Assembly: GCA_029941645.1 (NCBI GenBank)
Contig: JAPYSZ010000027.1
Span: 4,244-12,506, forward strand
Length of the DNA stretch: 8,263 bases
Direction of reading: 5' to 3'
Source of the DNA: Candidatus Poseidoniia archaeon
GTDB lineage: Archaea; Thermoplasmatota; Poseidoniia; MGIII; CG-Epi1
Below are positions 7,051 through 8,263 of this stretch, in pieces. The position numbers were made by a program, and so were the translations under genes. The notes beneath the pieces are model-generated. The model was not told the origin of the DNA and did no database searches. It saw nothing but the letters and a program-made list of their open reading frames with translations. How positions within the stretch are numbered: position 1 is the first letter of the stretch; each line of letters opens with the position of its first letter.

Positions 7051-8263
7051 TTAGCCCCTCTCATTCCGAATATATTTGTAAATCGTGAGACTTTACCCTC
7101 TTTTAATCCTGTATTTAGATCGTTTTCTACTTGATGGAGACTATTGATTGCCTCAACACACCATATATTATAGGATCCATCTATCATTTCCATACCGAAC
7201 TCATCCACTACCTTTGGTTTAATTCCACTGTATCTAGCAATTTCAAAAAGTGAAGTAAGAAGTTTGACACTGTATTCAGGTATTGGTAATGCATTTGCCA
7301 TAACGTCTGTGAATTCCCTTACTGTCTGAGTTTTTGTTTTTATGAAACCATATCTGCTTAGGATATTCAATAATTGATGATATGATTTGATGATTATTTG
7401 CCTGTAATCCTCATCTTTATTCAATTCTTTTTGCATTTGTTTAATTAAGTTTCTAACTTCATATTTATGTCTTTGAGTCCAATATAAATAGTAACCTGTG
7501 ACCAATAGGGCGGCTGGTATTCCTATGAATAATGGAATATATTTATTAAAATCGAAAGGAGGGACAGGTACTGGTGTTTTAGTTATACTTATTGCAACAT
7601 TCGATTCAGTAAATTCAGTTTCATAGGGCGTGTCATAAAAATGTTCAAGATATCCTCCCTCATACGTAATTTCAATAGTTACACTCGTTGCATTATTAGG
7701 GAATGTAAAATTGAATTTGACAAGTCCATTTGAATTTGTTGTAAAACTCAATACAGTTTCTTTTTCAAGTAGTGATTCTATAGGTTTACCACTATTTTGG
7801 TTTACGAATAATTTTTTGATAATCACATTGATATTTGCTTGCGGTAGTGGTGCCTTATTATCTTCTTTCAACCACAGTGAAACATTTACATTATCTCCAG
7901 CAAAAACAGAGGTAGGGTTAAAGTCAAAGGTAATTTTAGTTGGAACTAATATACTTTCTTTACTTTTGTATAAATTTCCATATATGAACTCAGACCCGCT
8001 GTATCCTAGCTCTAGAGTGTGATTATTTCTATATGTCTCTGGTACTATTCCAGAAGCCACAAAAGTTGTTTCGTTAGTGAATATTGTTGTTAATTCTCTA
8101 CTCCCAATAGCTCCGGAAATATTGCCATTAATACGATGGCCTAAATCATCTACTAGTATTCCAGTTACAACAATGTCTCCTCCACTAACAATTTCCCCAT
8201 TAAATCCGTCTCCCTCAACTCTAATACTATCAAAATAACTTGAACCATAGACTGCAAAAGTTG
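7047..8263 (-). CDS. Ig-like repeat membrane protein with cytoplasmic DUF4129 domain (5' partial)
   Basis: The frame is open from the window edge to the TGA at 7049-7047, with 404 complete residues visible counted from the codon at 8261-8259. The GTG at 8060 lies inside the coding region and is not the start. Visible residues 1 to about 235 are beta-rich and predicted outside. They include a transthyretin/Ig-like piece (GGDIVVTGILVDDLG, about 27-41) and a Big_1-like domain (about 108-205, with AGDNVNVSLWL and later SNGLVKFNFTF). A Pro-rich linker leads to one membrane helix (about 242-261). The cytoplasmic part (about 285-380) is a DUF4129-type helical domain, with the pattern YHQLLNILSRYGF, TVREF, then LTSLFEIARYSG. 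Such domains often follow a transglutaminase-like core, which could lie beyond the window; that is inference. The stop overlaps the DUF4350 start (ATGA). It is the first visible gene of the cassette. Confidence 0.88.
   Translation of the reverse strand, partial: TFAVYGSSYFDSIRVEGDGFNGEIVSGGDIVVTGILVDDLGHRINGNISGAIGSRELTTIFTNETTFVASGIVPETYRNNHTLELGYSGSEFIYGNLYKSKESILVPTKITFDFNPTSVFAGDNVNVSLWLKEDNKAPLPQANINVIIKKLFVNQNSGKPIESLLEKETVLSFTTNSNGLVKFNFTFPNNATSVTIEITYEGGYLEHFYDTPYETEFTESNVAISITKTPVPVPPFDFNKYIPLFIGIPAALLVTGYYLYWTQRHKYEVRNLIKQMQKELNKDEDYRQIIIKSYHQLLNILSRYGFIKTKTQTVREFTDVMANALPIPEYSVKLLTSLFEIARYSGIKPKVVDEFGMEMIDGSYNIWCVEAINSLHQVENDLNTGLKEGKVSRFTNIFGMRGAK
7055..7062 (-). promoter_or_regulatory. 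Shine-Dalgarno-like site of the DUF4350 gene
   Basis: On the minus strand GAGAGGGG lies four bases ahead of the ATG at 7050, within the last codons of the DUF4129 gene. It supports that ATG as the start and reinitiation at the ATGA overlap. Confidence 0.5.

Noticed and set aside
7711..8022. Plus-strand open frame antisense to the Ig-like region of the DUF4129 protein
   Set aside because: It shows only composition bias from the opposite strand of beta-rich coding sequence and no independent gene signals.
8058..8060. GTG at 8060 as the start of the DUF4129 gene
   Set aside because: The frame stays open to the window edge for 67 more codons, and these encode Ig-like sequence continuous with the rest of the protein.

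Overview
The window is AT-rich, densely coded and reads as archaeal. The main pointers are a CPSF/beta-CASP ribonuclease of the short archaeal type, NEW3-like surface-protein repeats ending in one membrane helix and an Asp/Trp-rich tail, and a MoxR/DUF58/DUF4350/DUF4129 cassette of archaeal flavour. A planktonic Thermoplasmatota lineage (Marine Group II/III, Poseidoniales-like) fits best. That placement is inference from style, not from a marker gene.

Layout. Positions 1-2163 carry two plus-strand genes: the 3' part of a membrane-anchored NEW3-repeat surface protein (1-915, start lies outside the window), then, after nine bases, a complete 412-residue MBL/beta-CASP ribonuclease (925-2163). 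The rest, 2160-8263, is one minus-strand gene train. In transcription order it holds a DUF4129 protein with Ig-like repeats (5' end outside the window, 8263-7047), a DUF4350-type membrane protein (7050-5590), a MoxR AAA+ ATPase (5593-4523), a DUF58 protein with a vWA-like domain (4522-3278), and an unrecognised protein of about eight membrane helices (3278-2160). The two blocks converge and share the four bases TTAA, where each gene ends with TAA.

How the genes may work together. Every junction in the minus-strand train is an overlap or direct abutment (ATGA, ATGA, TGA|ATG, TAATG), and three of the four starts have a purine-rich Shine-Dalgarno-like motif 4-5 bases upstream. This predicts one polycistronic, translationally coupled transcript. 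MoxR ATPases with DUF58 partners are known as chaperone-like pairs, and DUF4350 and DUF4129 membrane proteins commonly accompany them. Here the products would form a membrane-centred machine: cytoplasmic ATPase, membrane-tethered vWA-like adaptor, two proteins with extracytoplasmic domains and cytoplasmic tails, and a polytopic component. Its substrate and purpose cannot be read from the sequence. The polytopic protein and the unusual extracytoplasmic insert of the DUF4350 protein are the least explained parts.

I saw no tRNA, rRNA, CRISPR array, insertion sequence or origin. No stretch longer than about ten bases lacks a gene, so the promoter of the minus-strand train must lie beyond 8263 and that of the plus-strand pair before position 1.
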